Shown here: one piece after another, positions 37,627 to 49,172 of the stretch | How the letters are laid out: every line of letters starts with the position of its first letter | How positions within the stretch are numbered: position 1 is the stretch's first letter | Assembly (NCBI GenBank): GCA_013397115.1 | Contig: VWZW01001651.1 | Coordinates: forward strand, 413,147-477,146 | Length of the DNA: 64,000 nucleotides | Origin: Edolisoma coerulescens | Lineage: Eukaryota > Chordata > Aves > Passeriformes > Campephagidae | Reading direction: 5' to 3' | Notes under the pieces: model-generated | The model's input: only the letters and a program-made list of their open reading frames with translations | Database searches by the model: none | Told to the model about the DNA's origin: nothing | Made by a program: the position numbers and the translations under genes

Positions 37627-37885
37627 AATATTAACACAGGCTGGTTAACAAGACAGCAGGGAGAGGGAGAGGATTCTGCTCTGCTCTGCTCTGGTGAGAC
37701 CCCACCTGCAGTGCTGCATCCAGCTCTGGGGTTTCCAGCACAGGAAGGATGTTGACCTGTTGGAGGGAGTCCAGAGGAGGCCACCAAGATGATCGGAGGG
37801 GCGGAGCACCTCTCCTGTGGGTAAAAGCTAAGAGAATTGGTATTGTTCAGCCAGGAAAAGAGAAGGCTTCAGAGTAACCTAATTG
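37627..37885. repeat. second copy of the 259-bp exact duplication
   Basis: Identical to 37367-37625 as far as I can read. It continues into TGGCCTTCCAGTACCTGAA, which is the CR1 continuation expected directly after the first copy. Confidence 0.95.
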
Positions 37886-38021
37886 TGGCCTTCCAGTACC
37901 TGAACGGAGCCTACAAGAAAGCTGGAGAGAGACTTTGTGCAGGGGCATGTGGTGACAGGGCAAGGAATAATGGCTTCAAACTGAGAGTATGTTTAGATTA
38001 GATATGAGGAAGAAATTCTTT

Positions 38022-38304
38022 ATTATGAGAATGGTGAGGAACAGGTTGCCCTGAGAAGTTGTGGATTCCCCATCCCTGAAAGTGTTTCAGGCCAAGCCGG
38101 ATGGGGCTGTGAACAACTTGGTCTAGTCAAAGGTATCTCTGTCCATGGCAGTGGGATTGGAACTAGATGATTTTTAAGGTCACTTCCAACCCAACCCATT
38201 CTATGATTCTATGATGATTTCCTCAGAACTGAGAAATTCCATCTTTCAGCTGGGCTAAGATGTCTGCCTTTGCTGCATACATGTAATATATTTATATTAT
38301 ATAT
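38022..38304. repeat. first copy of a 283-bp exact duplication
   Basis: Begins ATTATGAGAATGGTGAGG in the CR1 3' part, includes the CR1 tail and about 85 bp of unique flank, and ends TTTATATTATATAT at the N at 38305. Confidence 0.95.
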
Positions 38305-38305
38305 N
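38305..38305. other. single N, contig join
   Basis: An ambiguous base between two identical 283-bp segments, next to an AT-only stretch that would be hard to assemble. Confidence 0.85.
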
Positions 38306-38588
38306 ATTATGAGAATGGTGAGGAACAGGTTGCCCTGAGAAGTTGTGGATTCCCCATCCCTGAAAGTGTTTCAGGCCAAGCCGGATGGGGCTGTGAACAA
38401 CTTGGTCTAGTCAAAGGTATCTCTGTCCATGGCAGTGGGATTGGAACTAGATGATTTTTAAGGTCACTTCCAACCCAACCCATTCTATGATTCTATGATG
38501 ATTTCCTCAGAACTGAGAAATTCCATCTTTCAGCTGGGCTAAGATGTCTGCCTTTGCTGCATACATGTAATATATTTATATTATATAT
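38306..38588. repeat. second copy of the 283-bp exact duplication
   Basis: Repeats 38022-38304 exactly, including unique non-CR1 sequence after the CR1 tail, then continues into new sequence (AAATGTAGACATG). Because unique flank is included, this is not a second CR1 insertion. Confidence 0.95.
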
Positions 38589-39464
38589 AAATGTAGACAT
38601 GTTCTCTACATTTTCCCCACTCTACTACTTACATGGGAAAAAGCAGTGTTCAGGGCTTGCCCATCGCCATTATGGGATTTTTTTTGAAGAATCTATGCTT
38701 AAATTGATTTCTTTAATCACTACAGATGATCTTTAAAGATAAAAGATTGTTATTACATAGCTTGTATAAGAATTAAGGCTTTATAGAGAATAATAATTAT
38801 AACACAGTTTTCCAAGAAATTATAATAGAGATGTTGCATATTACACATTGCAAAGAGTTTTGCAGTCAGATTATACTTTGTATATTAAAAATATTATTAT
38901 AAGAATTTTAATTTAATCGTGGTACATTTTTAATGAACAATTATGAGGTAATTAGGGAAGACCATGAATCTTATGTGCAAATATGTTCTATAAACATGTA
39001 TGTCTTGCCACAAAAAAAAAATACAAATCGTAACAGTAAATTAACATGTTTTAATGAAATGTTACATAAATTCTTATACACTGTAAATTATGACTTGTAA
39101 TGTAAAATTACTTTTCAAAGCCAAAAGATGATATAGGACCAACAGTGATCCATGCTCTCTTTGTTCTCTCTTACTGCCTTAGTGAAAACATAGATCATTA
39201 AATGGCTGACTATTCTACAGAAAAGAGTTTTCTAGGTCAAAAAATTTAATTTCAGAATGACTTTGATTAATTGACATTTCTATCAAAATACAAAAGGAAA
39301 CCCTTATCTCCAAAATGGTTTTGTAAAAAAATGTCTGGTTTTTTCCTACTTAGGCACCCCAGATACTCCTAGAAAATCCCAGCAGAGTGCAAATAGTGAT
39401 TTCATATACAAAATGTTAGTAGCTGCTTAATATAATCAGGTGTTAGAATAATGATAATGATTAC
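38589..39464 (-). other. NPAS3: very AT-rich intronic sequence
   Basis: No gene or transposon is recognised. The composition is notably AT-rich compared with flanking intron, especially 38740-39120. Confidence 0.55.
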
Positions 39465-39607
39465 CTCATCATATTGGTAATTTTTGCATTCTGTTAGCAA
39501 ATTTTGCTTTTGCTAACATGATGCAAAAGTTGTTAATATAATGAGTCTCATTGTATTAGCAACTTTCTATCACATTAACAAAGATTAAATTTGCTAATGT
39601 AATATGA
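39465..39607. repeat. cluster of seven inverted copies of a 17-22-bp motif (three hairpins)
   Basis: The motif is roughly TCAT-aTgTTAGCAAaTTT. Approximate copies are 39468-39485 (+), 39486-39505 (+), 39508-39525 (-), 39529-39545 (-), 39546-39566 (+), 39569-39586 (+) and 39587-39607 (-). Neighbouring opposite copies can fold. TGTTAGCAAA/TTTGCTAACA is a perfect 10-bp stem (39492-39501 with 39509-39518). 39529-39545 pairs with 39547-39563 with two mismatches in 17. A third, weaker stem joins the last two copies. It matches no avian repeat family I know. Confidence 0.7.
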
Positions 39608-42600
39608 CAGTCAGTAACGTAAGATTAGTGTAAACAGAGACCAAAATCTCTGTAGACCTCCTAAAGGTAATGCTGAACATGTAAGCAATGCTCATTTGTT
39701 TTTCCTTTGCTAGCTATACCTTGAGTGCCCTAAGTGTCACATCCATCTGTACTCCCTGAGTGTTCTCCAGGAAGGTCCACTTTATGGAACACTGGCAGCC
39801 ATGAGACAATGATTAACTTTTGATGCAAAATCATGAACCGTAAAGTGACTTGTTAGAAGATAAGTGACTCATGCAAATGGATCAGCTGATGTTTATACAA
39901 CCTAGAGATGTGTTCATGAAAACTGACATTAGCAATATTGCTGATTAATTTATATAGGACCTCCCATGATGAGCATACTGATACCTCCAGAAATACTGAA
40001 GAGTTACAGCAAACATCCTTGGACTGCATTGCTCATGGGGGTCTCCCAAAAGAGACTTCACATGTTAGGAATTTATGCCACAATTGCCACAACATTATTA
40101 AGTGACAAAGAGCCTGATTACAGTGATTTTTTACTTGTATAACACAATGTCAAAATGGCTGCACAACCCCCACACACCTGCACAAGTGACTTGGGAAGTA
40201 AGATATGCTTAGCCATGTATATATAAAGGAAAATTAAGGGGCTTTAGTTGAGTCAAGGATCCCTCACTCCTGCTGTAACACTGGCACCATTCATGCTCCT
40301 GGGGTAATGTTTCACCTCGCCTTCCCAGACTTCAGAGGAGGGTCCCAGACATGAGGAGCCACAGAGAAGCTGCAGCCCTTTGTGAGTATGGAAATACAGG
40401 TCCTTCTTCTCAGAGGAAGCCTAACCTTGCCTAAATGGTCTGACTTTAATGAGTAGCGGAGTAACATGCCAAGTTAAAGAAGAATTGTGACAGACTGTTA
40501 CTACAAGAGAGCTTTAGAAGAGGAGCTTGCTCTCAGCTTCTATTTTGAGACTTTTAGGACAAGCCACATACCAAATACGGACACTATTATTCTTATATCC
40601 TGTCTTAGAACAACCTAAAAAATGTAAGTGCTCCTTCTTGAAGTCTACATGCATCCAGTGTTGGGATTTACCAGACTACAACATGTGGGTTCCAGAATGC
40701 AATTCTTGTTTGACAAAAGTGAAAATTAAATGCAACAGTTAGTTAACACAAGAACTATTTACAGTAGCAAGCAGTTAAACATCACTAAAATATTCTGAGT
40801 AGAAAAATCAACTGTTTGTCTCCAGTCTGGGGTGAAAAACCATGGAATCAGAAAGACAGTAGACATAAGCTTTCCATGAAAAACCTCAGCACAGCCTCAT
40901 GCAAAGAATGACAGCTACTTGATACATAGTCTCTCTCTTCCTTTCAGAAAAAACATCCAATAAACTCAGCCCATATCACATAGTAACAAAAGCTAAAAGC
41001 AAGCAAAATTCCTGCAGAACAGAGCTGCTGAGCAAACTGGGAACCCAATAAGTAAACTTGAAAACTGTGCGGATAAACAAAACATATGTTCCAAATTTTC
41101 ATTTGCTTTGTGCTCAATTTGATTTTATAGCTATTGAATCAGTTTTGTGGTCAAGCACAAAAAAGTTAGAATAGCACATGTGAATCATGTGAGCTGTGAA
41201 GTCCTAGATCCAATCGCACAACTGCAGGTACCATGACAAGCTGTCTCAGCAAAGGAAGGGGCTGAAGGGGGAGCTATATATTTAAGAAGGTTCATCTATT
41301 GAATATAAAGGGCCTTTTGACATTAGAAGAAGTTAAAACTGGATTCACAGCATTATGTTAATATGTACATTTCTTTTACTATAAACAGCAGGATGAATTC
41401 AAGAAAAAACTACTTTTGTGATAAATGATATTTCAGTTCATAGTACTAAAATATAAAAAGGAACAATCATGAGTTTTCCACTTCTTTTCCTTCAGTTCTT
41501 GGAATGTGATTTCTGCGAACAATTGTTTAATTAGAAGACTATTTCTTTCAGTGAAGTGTAAAAGCGAAGCCCTAACCACTTATTGTTATGAACAGTATGT
41601 GGTTTTTTCCTTGTTAGAGCAGTATTTCTGGAGCTGATTCATGACTGAATTCTAATATGGCAAACTGTATTCTGCCGATCTAAATTTCACTGGCACAGGG
41701 TTTTTTTTCTTTTTTTCATGCAGAAATCCTATTCTATCTTGCCCAATTTTATATGACTCTGACAGTTCACAGCTGAGCAGTTCAGAGAAATATACAGCTT
41801 CCTTAATTCGCCTCACTTGACAAAAGCAGGACCTGATCCTGCTAGTCAGCTTTAAAATTGCATTTGGAAGCTGTCATGGAAATCACGTGAGAGACAAACT
41901 GGTTCTCAACATTTCAGAAAATTAGGTCACTTATTTAGGACATTAAAAAGAACTTAGGAGTTATGACTTGAGGCACACATTATATTTCTTTGCCAGTGTA
42001 GTCCCCTTACCTAGTGTAAAGAAATAGATTCTTAATAATGTAATTATAATAAGCTAATCTGTCTTTAAAAGTTCCTTTAGAGACATATTTTGTGATACAA
42101 CCCTTTATGTTTATGCTGAATTGTATGAATGATGATGGGCCTTTTTTCACAAAGCTTCCATAATGTCAAAGATCTTTGGAGTGAGCACAAGAAAATTTAG
42201 GTCACACATGGATAACACCATGAAACAACAAAAGCCTAAACCAGGGCAGAAACCCTAATGGCAACTGGGGCAGGTGTTTGAGGAATATATTGTATTCTCC
42301 TAAGGCACAGCAGCAGAGTGACATGAGAAACAAAGTAATCTGTTTACATTTTTTTCCCCTGTGTGCTTTGTATCACATAATTGCAGCATGTATTGCACAC
42401 AATTTTACTCTGCCATTTTCAGCCTAATCTTAGCCTGTTTGTGTAATTTCCCAGTCCCGTTGACAACCCTGAAGCATATCCATGAATTAGTAGAGGATTG
42501 TGTTGGAGGAGATGGCCAGGTCATTCTGGTCCAGTGCCACATACATCCCTTGACACTTGAGCCATAGGAGAATCCCTGACAGGGGCAGCAGTTCCAGGAT

Positions 42601-45600
42601 TGATGTCATCTGCGGGCCAGCCACTAGAAGTCAGCAGTCACATACACTCTTACAAACAGCAAAAAAAAGAAAAAGTGTATAGGATAAGCATCTTGCTAAC
42701 TGCAATCTATAGCCAGAATCCTGGATTGTGCTAGAGCACCTCAGAGCGCCAAGAGCTGCCCGAACGCCCACCCCTCTAAGCATTGCCCAGACTCCGTACA
42801 TAACAACTCACTACAGCACACAAAGACATGGGCATTGCTTTTGTACAGACAACTGAGCTGCCATTTAGGCATCTCTCCTGGGTTCCCTGTGTCTGGAAGG
42901 GAAGTACAGTTTGTGGGGAGGAAGGACTGAATGGTGCATGGGCCTGTGTGATTGAGTACCATTGAGCAAATGCAGAAACTACCATGAAAGCTGCTGGGGC
43001 TGGATATGTCCAAACAAAAGCCATAGTATTACCATCCTGTCCTTAGACAACACAATATTATTTTTAGTGTCATGTGCTGTATTACATTATTTGATAAAAG
43101 TAAATGCAAGAATTTGCCAGATGACTTGACTTCTGTCCTCGTCAGATTATTTTGTTTAGTTTCTGATGAAAAATGTAAGACAAGCTTTGCAAAATTATTT
43201 TTGTGGATTCTCTTTTCAGCTTCTTTTCCCTTCCTATTGCCACATCTAATCTATTTACCTATGGCTCAATCATTGATTTATGTCCACTGGAAAGATAGAT
43301 ACACATCCTGTAAGTGATATCAGCTTATTTTTGTTACGTTATATACAGAGAACGGATACTTTGAATTGCGTCTGTGAATAAAAGCATTGCAAATTGTTAT
43401 TAATTATACCCTAAGGAAGATGTATTCCACTGCTGAACTTTCTGAAAAAGGAAAAATGTAATAATTCTTTTCTTCACTGAACAGTTTTTTCCTTCATTAT
43501 GGGACTGCTGAAGAACACAGTATTTCTTTTACCATGCAGTTCTGGAAGTGCCAATTCGGTAAAAAACATATTTTTGGGGTATTTAAAAATATAAAAAAGT
43601 TACAAAAGCTTGCATGGAAGCTCCACGTATGTCTGCTTAACAAAAATAGCCTTTGAACTGCAAAGAAATTTAGTGATGATTACTGTTCACTGAAAAACTA
43701 ATACAAAATGTTATTCATCTATTTCTTTTCCTGATCATGTGTTTATCTATCATTTTGCAGTTTTCAGTGGAGCAGATGTGCTATGACAGAAACAGCAGCT
43801 ACAGTATTTGCTCCACATATAGAAACAACAAGCAAATGTGACTCATATCCTGGATTACATTAAACAAAATGGAAGAGTGACAAAAAAAATCTGTTAGTCT
43901 AACAACAGATTTTAATTGCAAACTAAATTGAAATTCATTTGTTTAAAAAAGTGTTTTCAAATGTTAACTCACAGATTTATACTGTAGTTTTTGCCAAAAA
44001 TGTTAATGTTGTGAGGTGAAATCCTGTTTCTAATGAGGTCACTAGAGCTTTGTCACTGCATCTGGGGGCAAGAGTCCATCTTGGTCCTTTATTTGGTTCC
44101 CCCAGATAATTTTATGTACACCAGACTAGCACTAAGCTTTCACTTGTCTTAAAAAAAACCCCAAACCTTTAGGGCTGCAAATGATTAAATGCAATTAAGG
44201 ATTTGTCCATAAAAATGTAATCAACAATTATCATTCAATGATTGGCTGCAGAGACCTGGGCTTGAAATATGAGCTATTTGTCAGAGGGCAAACTCAAATG
44301 TCTTTAACACAAGCAGGTTCTCTGCTCTTGACCTATTAAAACTTTGTTTGCTGTTTTACTTGCTGGTGAACAAGTCATGCAGAAAGGTGTTGAGGAAATG
44401 AGCCAGCGTGCTCCCCAGGTGATATAAATGCTTTATCAAACTGATCCCTGCCTTGTTATGTAAACTATACCAGGTACCGTTCGTTTTAAACAGAGAGATA
44501 AACAGATCTAATATGCTTCAGGGCGTCATGTTTTATGCATGAACTGCTTTTTATTTTTATATTAAAGATTTTCCTGACACAACCCTTTGCGATGAAGGAA
44601 AGCTCCAATATAATGTCTTAACTACAACCACTGCAGCACCTGCAAGTTCAAAGTACTGAGACCGATATTCCCTGATCAGATAGTCCCATGTTAACCTATT
44701 TAATTAATTCTTAATAAACAATTAATTTTTTAGTGAAATACCTCTTGCAATGAGAAAGTCTCTCTCCAAGGATAAATGAGGTAATCCTCTGAGAAGGAAT
44801 TTATAAATAACTTGGTCTATCTGTCTATTTACAATATTTAGCTGACTACTCTTTGCTTTCACTTGTCTGATTTATCATTCGTTTTCTTATTTATTTTACA
44901 ATTTTCAACCTGAAGTGATATCAGATAGAACATTTTTAACTTTTTCAGGAGTAATATCCCATTTCTTTTTATAGCAATGGGATTAAATTCTACTTTCAGT
45001 TTTCATGGGAGCAAATGCTGAATATCACCAGAGATTTCAGTTACTTAAGATTTAGATCCATAAACAAGACCAAGATTTAGTCAGCTGTCTTGAATTTGAG
45101 ATATGCAAGATGAAAGTGAACACATTTATTCTTTCATTTAAAAAAATGGGCCTACAGAATGTTACACGGATCCACTTTGAGAACTATGTATGCTTTTACC
45201 ATAAAAATTATTTTAAAATCCTTGGTGTTGGTTTAATATTCAATGTCATATTCTGAAATTTTAAGGATAATTATAGAACGTTATTTTCTTAGAACTGTAT
45301 AAGAAGAAAGAGGAAAAAAGTCTTATGTGGATTTTCATATACACAGAAATATTTTTTTATCCTATCTAAAACAAGATTTGAAGTACACTTCCTAATCTGA
45401 GTACAGCCTTAACTATGGAGTCACTAGAGACACCCTTGTTATTGATCTGCTTCTACCAACAGGTTTGTATGAATGCATATACATATGCACTAGTCCAGAT
45501 ATACATACATGTATTCAAATGGCTTTTGCATATCCTCCTTACGAGTTTCCATTGACTAATTAATTAAAAATAGTTGGTCATAATGGTTTATAGCGCACTA

Positions 45601-47868
45601 TTTGCATTATGCTCAACACAACAGTTGTAATAACTCTCAGGCTGATAAGACTAGTAGGTTTAGTCTGCCTCAGTTCACATTTTCAAGGCTGAAAAAAATT
45701 CTCTACCTGATAAAAGCCTTGTTTTAGCAAGAACATATGCACAAAGATAGCACAAAACACATGATTTTAATGCTGAAGGTGTCTGAATAACAAGTTAAAA
45801 CTGGATAATATAACAGTCTTCACTAAAAGTCTAGTTTGTTTATATTCATAATGTAATATTTACTTTTCTGGATACATGATGCCTTCCTTCCCTTTATTCC
45901 ATCTGCAACTCAAAATAGAAAAACTAATGAAATTTAACTCTCTGTAAGTCTTTTTTGTGGAAGGACTGAATTATAACTTTTTAATTTAGTCAAGTAAAGA
46001 ATTATTACAGTAGGACTCTAGGGCAGGAATGTGTTAATAAAATCATACTCTCTGCCTTTTCATTTAAAATAATCCCCTTGAGCTGATTAAATGAAATATC
46101 ACTTGTTTAATAACTGACAGAACATTATTTTTAAGCAGAAGTGTTTTGCATATCTTCCTATCCTGATTTTAATTCTAGGCACAAAGTAGTGAAGGCACTG
46201 ACATCACACAAAGGGAGTAGAGTTTAGCACTTGGATATAGTTTGTCCTGTCATAGTGGCATCTATAATTTAGTGTGAAGCAGTGAGGTAGACAGAGCATT
46301 ATCATTAGAAATCATCCTGAACAGGGATATAAAACACAGTTGCAATAACACTTGTCAGAAAGGTGACTGCAGTCAAAACTAATATCCAAGAGTTTCAAGA
46401 TAAATGCTGACACTGCAGTCATCTTACAAAGACTATTATTGCTCAAAAAAACCCACCCCAAAATGAAAAAAACCCCAAAACCCAACTGTGAACCTCCCCC
46501 AGAGAGAACAAGTTAGTGTGAAGTTTGTATCAAGGGTGGCATAAACTTAGTAAGATTTATGATAAGTTAGTCTTTCTGGCTTAATGACTTTAAGCAATTT
46601 CTCTCTCCACACTCTCCCCATTATCTGGAGTATCTGAGTGCAATACTCAGAACAGGTGAATAACTGTGCTGCTTCCAGGTTCAATCGGTCTCTCTGCTCC
46701 CCACTTCCTCAGCCTTTTTATTCCTCAAAACCCACTTGATTTTCTCAGTCTTATACTCATCTCTTGGAATGCAGATGTGATTTTATAGTCTTTTACCACT
46801 GATTGCATAACCGCAAAGCCACAAGGAAGCTACCAAATCATAATCGTAGCCTTGAAACTTGGAGGTAAGAACAGTAATTTCATTGTGTTTGTTTCTTTGG
46901 CATTCACAATGCATACCTCTGTGTACATACACAGATGCACACGAACACTGTCTCTTTAGTACACTGATTCATAGCACTACGTCTTTGCAGATGGACTGCA
47001 GGACAAGATGCAGGTGTGGTGTACAAGGTATTTCTCCTGCTACAGGCAACCTGTCCTGATCAGAGACACAGAATGGACACAGTGCTTTGAGTGCCTCTGG
47101 AGCTTGGTATTCCAGGTTAGATGACTTCCAACAGATGACTTCCAACTTCTCAGCACTGCTGAGAAATGGGAAGAAAATCTGCTATAATCTCTATGTTCTG
47201 TTCTAGGCCCCAGCCATTTTCAGTGCATCAAATATTCTGAGTCCAACGTTGTTTATATGAGAATCATCATTTTCCAAGGTCTACTACTATTTGTCTGAAG
47301 AAAGCAAGCAGGAGGTTCTTTAGGGAAGACCTAAGTGTAATGTGTGAAGTGATCAGCTAGCAGAAGCTCTTGAGCTCTATTATGCAGTATTATGTGGTTT
47401 TATAGAAACTCAAACATAATAGAACAAGACTAATTTTGTATTGGTCTAATGTATTTAATTAAAAATAAAGGAGAGTATGAATCCTTGTTACTACTACAGG
47501 ACTTAAGAGGACTGCTTGTTCAACAATTTCTGTCTGATTATAGATAACAACAAATGCCTCTGGAAAAAGAACCAGATGACCTGTTGTGCACCATGGATAA
47601 CGTGCATGTAGAAGATCTTTCTTCCTAAATTACCAATTGGCATCTAAATTGACTTGAAGCACAATACACTCTTCTATATAAATATTGTAACTGAAATTAA
47701 AAGGGAATGCTGTCACCATATATAAATGCCCACATATTTTAAAAGTCTGGTCTGCCTTTGACTGTGGGGTTAATTAGTGGCAATGAGTTCCACACATCCA
47801 CAGCACTTGACAAATATGCTTCCTTTTACCTGTTTTCCTGATCTTCCATATGAGTTTTACTAAATGGA
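39608..47868 (-). other. NPAS3: intronic sequence without recognised gene
   Basis: AT-rich unique intron. The parts 44150-44740 and 45990-46240 are repeat-free with many TAAT/ATTA cores (see findings). A 14-bp exact tandem duplication lies at 47119-47146 in sequence slightly like a CR1 tail. Open frames near 42741-43024 are short and unrecognised. Confidence 0.5.
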
Positions 47869-47920
47869 TTCCTATACCTCCAATATATACCTCCAATATA
47901 TATATTCCTATACCTCCAAT
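47869..47920. repeat. short tandem repeat, TATACCTCCAAT x3
   Basis: TATACCTCCAAT occurs at 47873-47884, 47886-47897 and 47909-47920. The 16-mer TTCCTATACCTCCAAT recurs exactly at 47869 and 47905. This is local slippage-type duplication. Confidence 0.85.
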
Positions 47921-49132
47921 CATGTCTACAATTCATGTCTAAAGCCATTTCATACTTGTTATATCATGTGTACGTTAATTGAAATAGCACATATAAACCC
48001 ACGTAATTTTTAAAAGTAATTTTAGTACAGTTTTCCACAACATTTTTGTAGATCAGGAAAATGTCTCACTCCTAGGCAATCATTGTTATCCTGCAGGTTT
48101 CTGCCTTCCTTTTTACTGGAACACTGTATATTTTCTAGCAACCTGGGCATTTCTCCTTTCCTTCATATTTCTTCTTTTGTTAAATACCATCTAGATCTTA
48201 CAAATGTATCAGTTTGTTTGGATATCTTCTGTTTTGGAATCTCAGGTTTTGTGTGCAGTTGTTTAGTCTCAGTGAACAACTTTAAAACATCAGTGCCAGT
48301 TTAGACTAATAGAAAGAACATTAACTAAATTGCCTTTATTACATGCAAATTCAGTAAACTGAGCAGTGCATTTCTAACATAGCCTTACTTCTCTTTTTTT
48401 CCCCACACATAACCCAATTTACTTTTAACTCTTGCTCTTAGTTCTCCGAATTACCACCTTGCAGTTAACTGCATGGTCTTGACATATTCCTGTTGTCTTT
48501 ACTGTGATGGATTTATGTTTTTTCTGCAAAATTGGATTTTCACAATAACCTCAGGAATTTCACCATTTAAAGTCATTACTACTCTTGGTAAGTTCACATA
48601 TGATGCCATTCAGTTGTCATTACTTAAATGAGTTTCATGATGAATTTATGGATAACAATTTCCCAATACTGGTTAATGAATCTATGGATTACAGTTTCCC
48701 TGTATGGGCTACATTCAGCTCTTTCCTTTATTCAGGATTCCCCAGCTTACTTCTTGGAGTAGTAGCGGCAATTTGTGATGTGAATAATTCTACCTACACC
48801 CTGATACTGAAAAAAGTCATATTGGAGGCTGAACTGTAACTATTTTTGAACCAACATCTTTTATAATGTGAAAGATCAAGGTAGAAAACAGACCCACCAC
48901 TTCTGTGTGCCAAAAGCCACAAGTGTTTCAAGTGTCAAGAATAGTTTACTGAAATCTTGCCAAGGTGTGAAATTTTTGGGTAGTCAAATGCATCCACCAT
49001 TATCTTTCAGCTAGATTCTGTGACTCTTTTTATTTCCCTCAATACTGGTCACTCATTGTCCTTTTCCTGGCCAACGTGTCTGAATATGCACCACATGCAT
49101 CCCTGCCTGCTTAAGGGTTGGTATTTATATGC
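47921..49132 (-). other. NPAS3: intronic sequence without recognised gene
   Basis: Unique sequence. It contains a diverged 36-bp-period tandem repeat at 48640-48708. No gene is recognised. Confidence 0.5.
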
Positions 49133-49154
49133 ATATATATATATATATATATAT
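49133..49154. repeat. (AT)11 microsatellite
   Basis: Uninterrupted AT dinucleotides, 18 bp before the N at 49172. Confidence 0.9.
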
Positions 49155-49171
49155 GTAGAGAAGAAATAATT

Positions 49172-49172
49172 N
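49172..49172. other. single N, unresolved base or join
   Basis: Unlike the other two N positions, the sequences on either side (AAGAAATAATT and TTATCTATGG) are not duplicated. It could be an uncalled base or a closed gap near the AT repeat. Confidence 0.7.

Larger units (their letters stand above)
36335..38216 (+). mobile_element. CR1 LINE with decayed reverse transcriptase and 3' end
   Basis: The longest CR1 in the window. It begins around AGGAAGGTCAAAGAAGG and runs through ORF2 reverse-transcriptase sequence, the ORF2 C-terminus and the avian tail (GGAACTAGATGATTTTTAAGGTCACTTCCAACCC, then ATTCTATGATTCTATGATG). Reverse-transcriptase blocks are spread over different frames, so it is dead. 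Within it, 37627-37885 repeats 37367-37625 exactly after a single N. Dropping one copy gives an uninterrupted CR1, so the real element is about 260 bp shorter than shown. A second copy of its 3' end lies at 38306-38500. Confidence 0.92.

Noticed and set aside
36335..38216. Endogenous retrovirus carrying reverse transcriptase
   Set aside because: The motifs (KAFD..., GPVLFNIFINDID) and the ATTCTATGATT tail are those of CR1, a non-LTR element; there are no LTRs.
37367..38588. Genuine segmental tandem duplications
   Set aside because: Both repeats meet exactly at single N characters and are identical copies; an assembly overlap explains them better.
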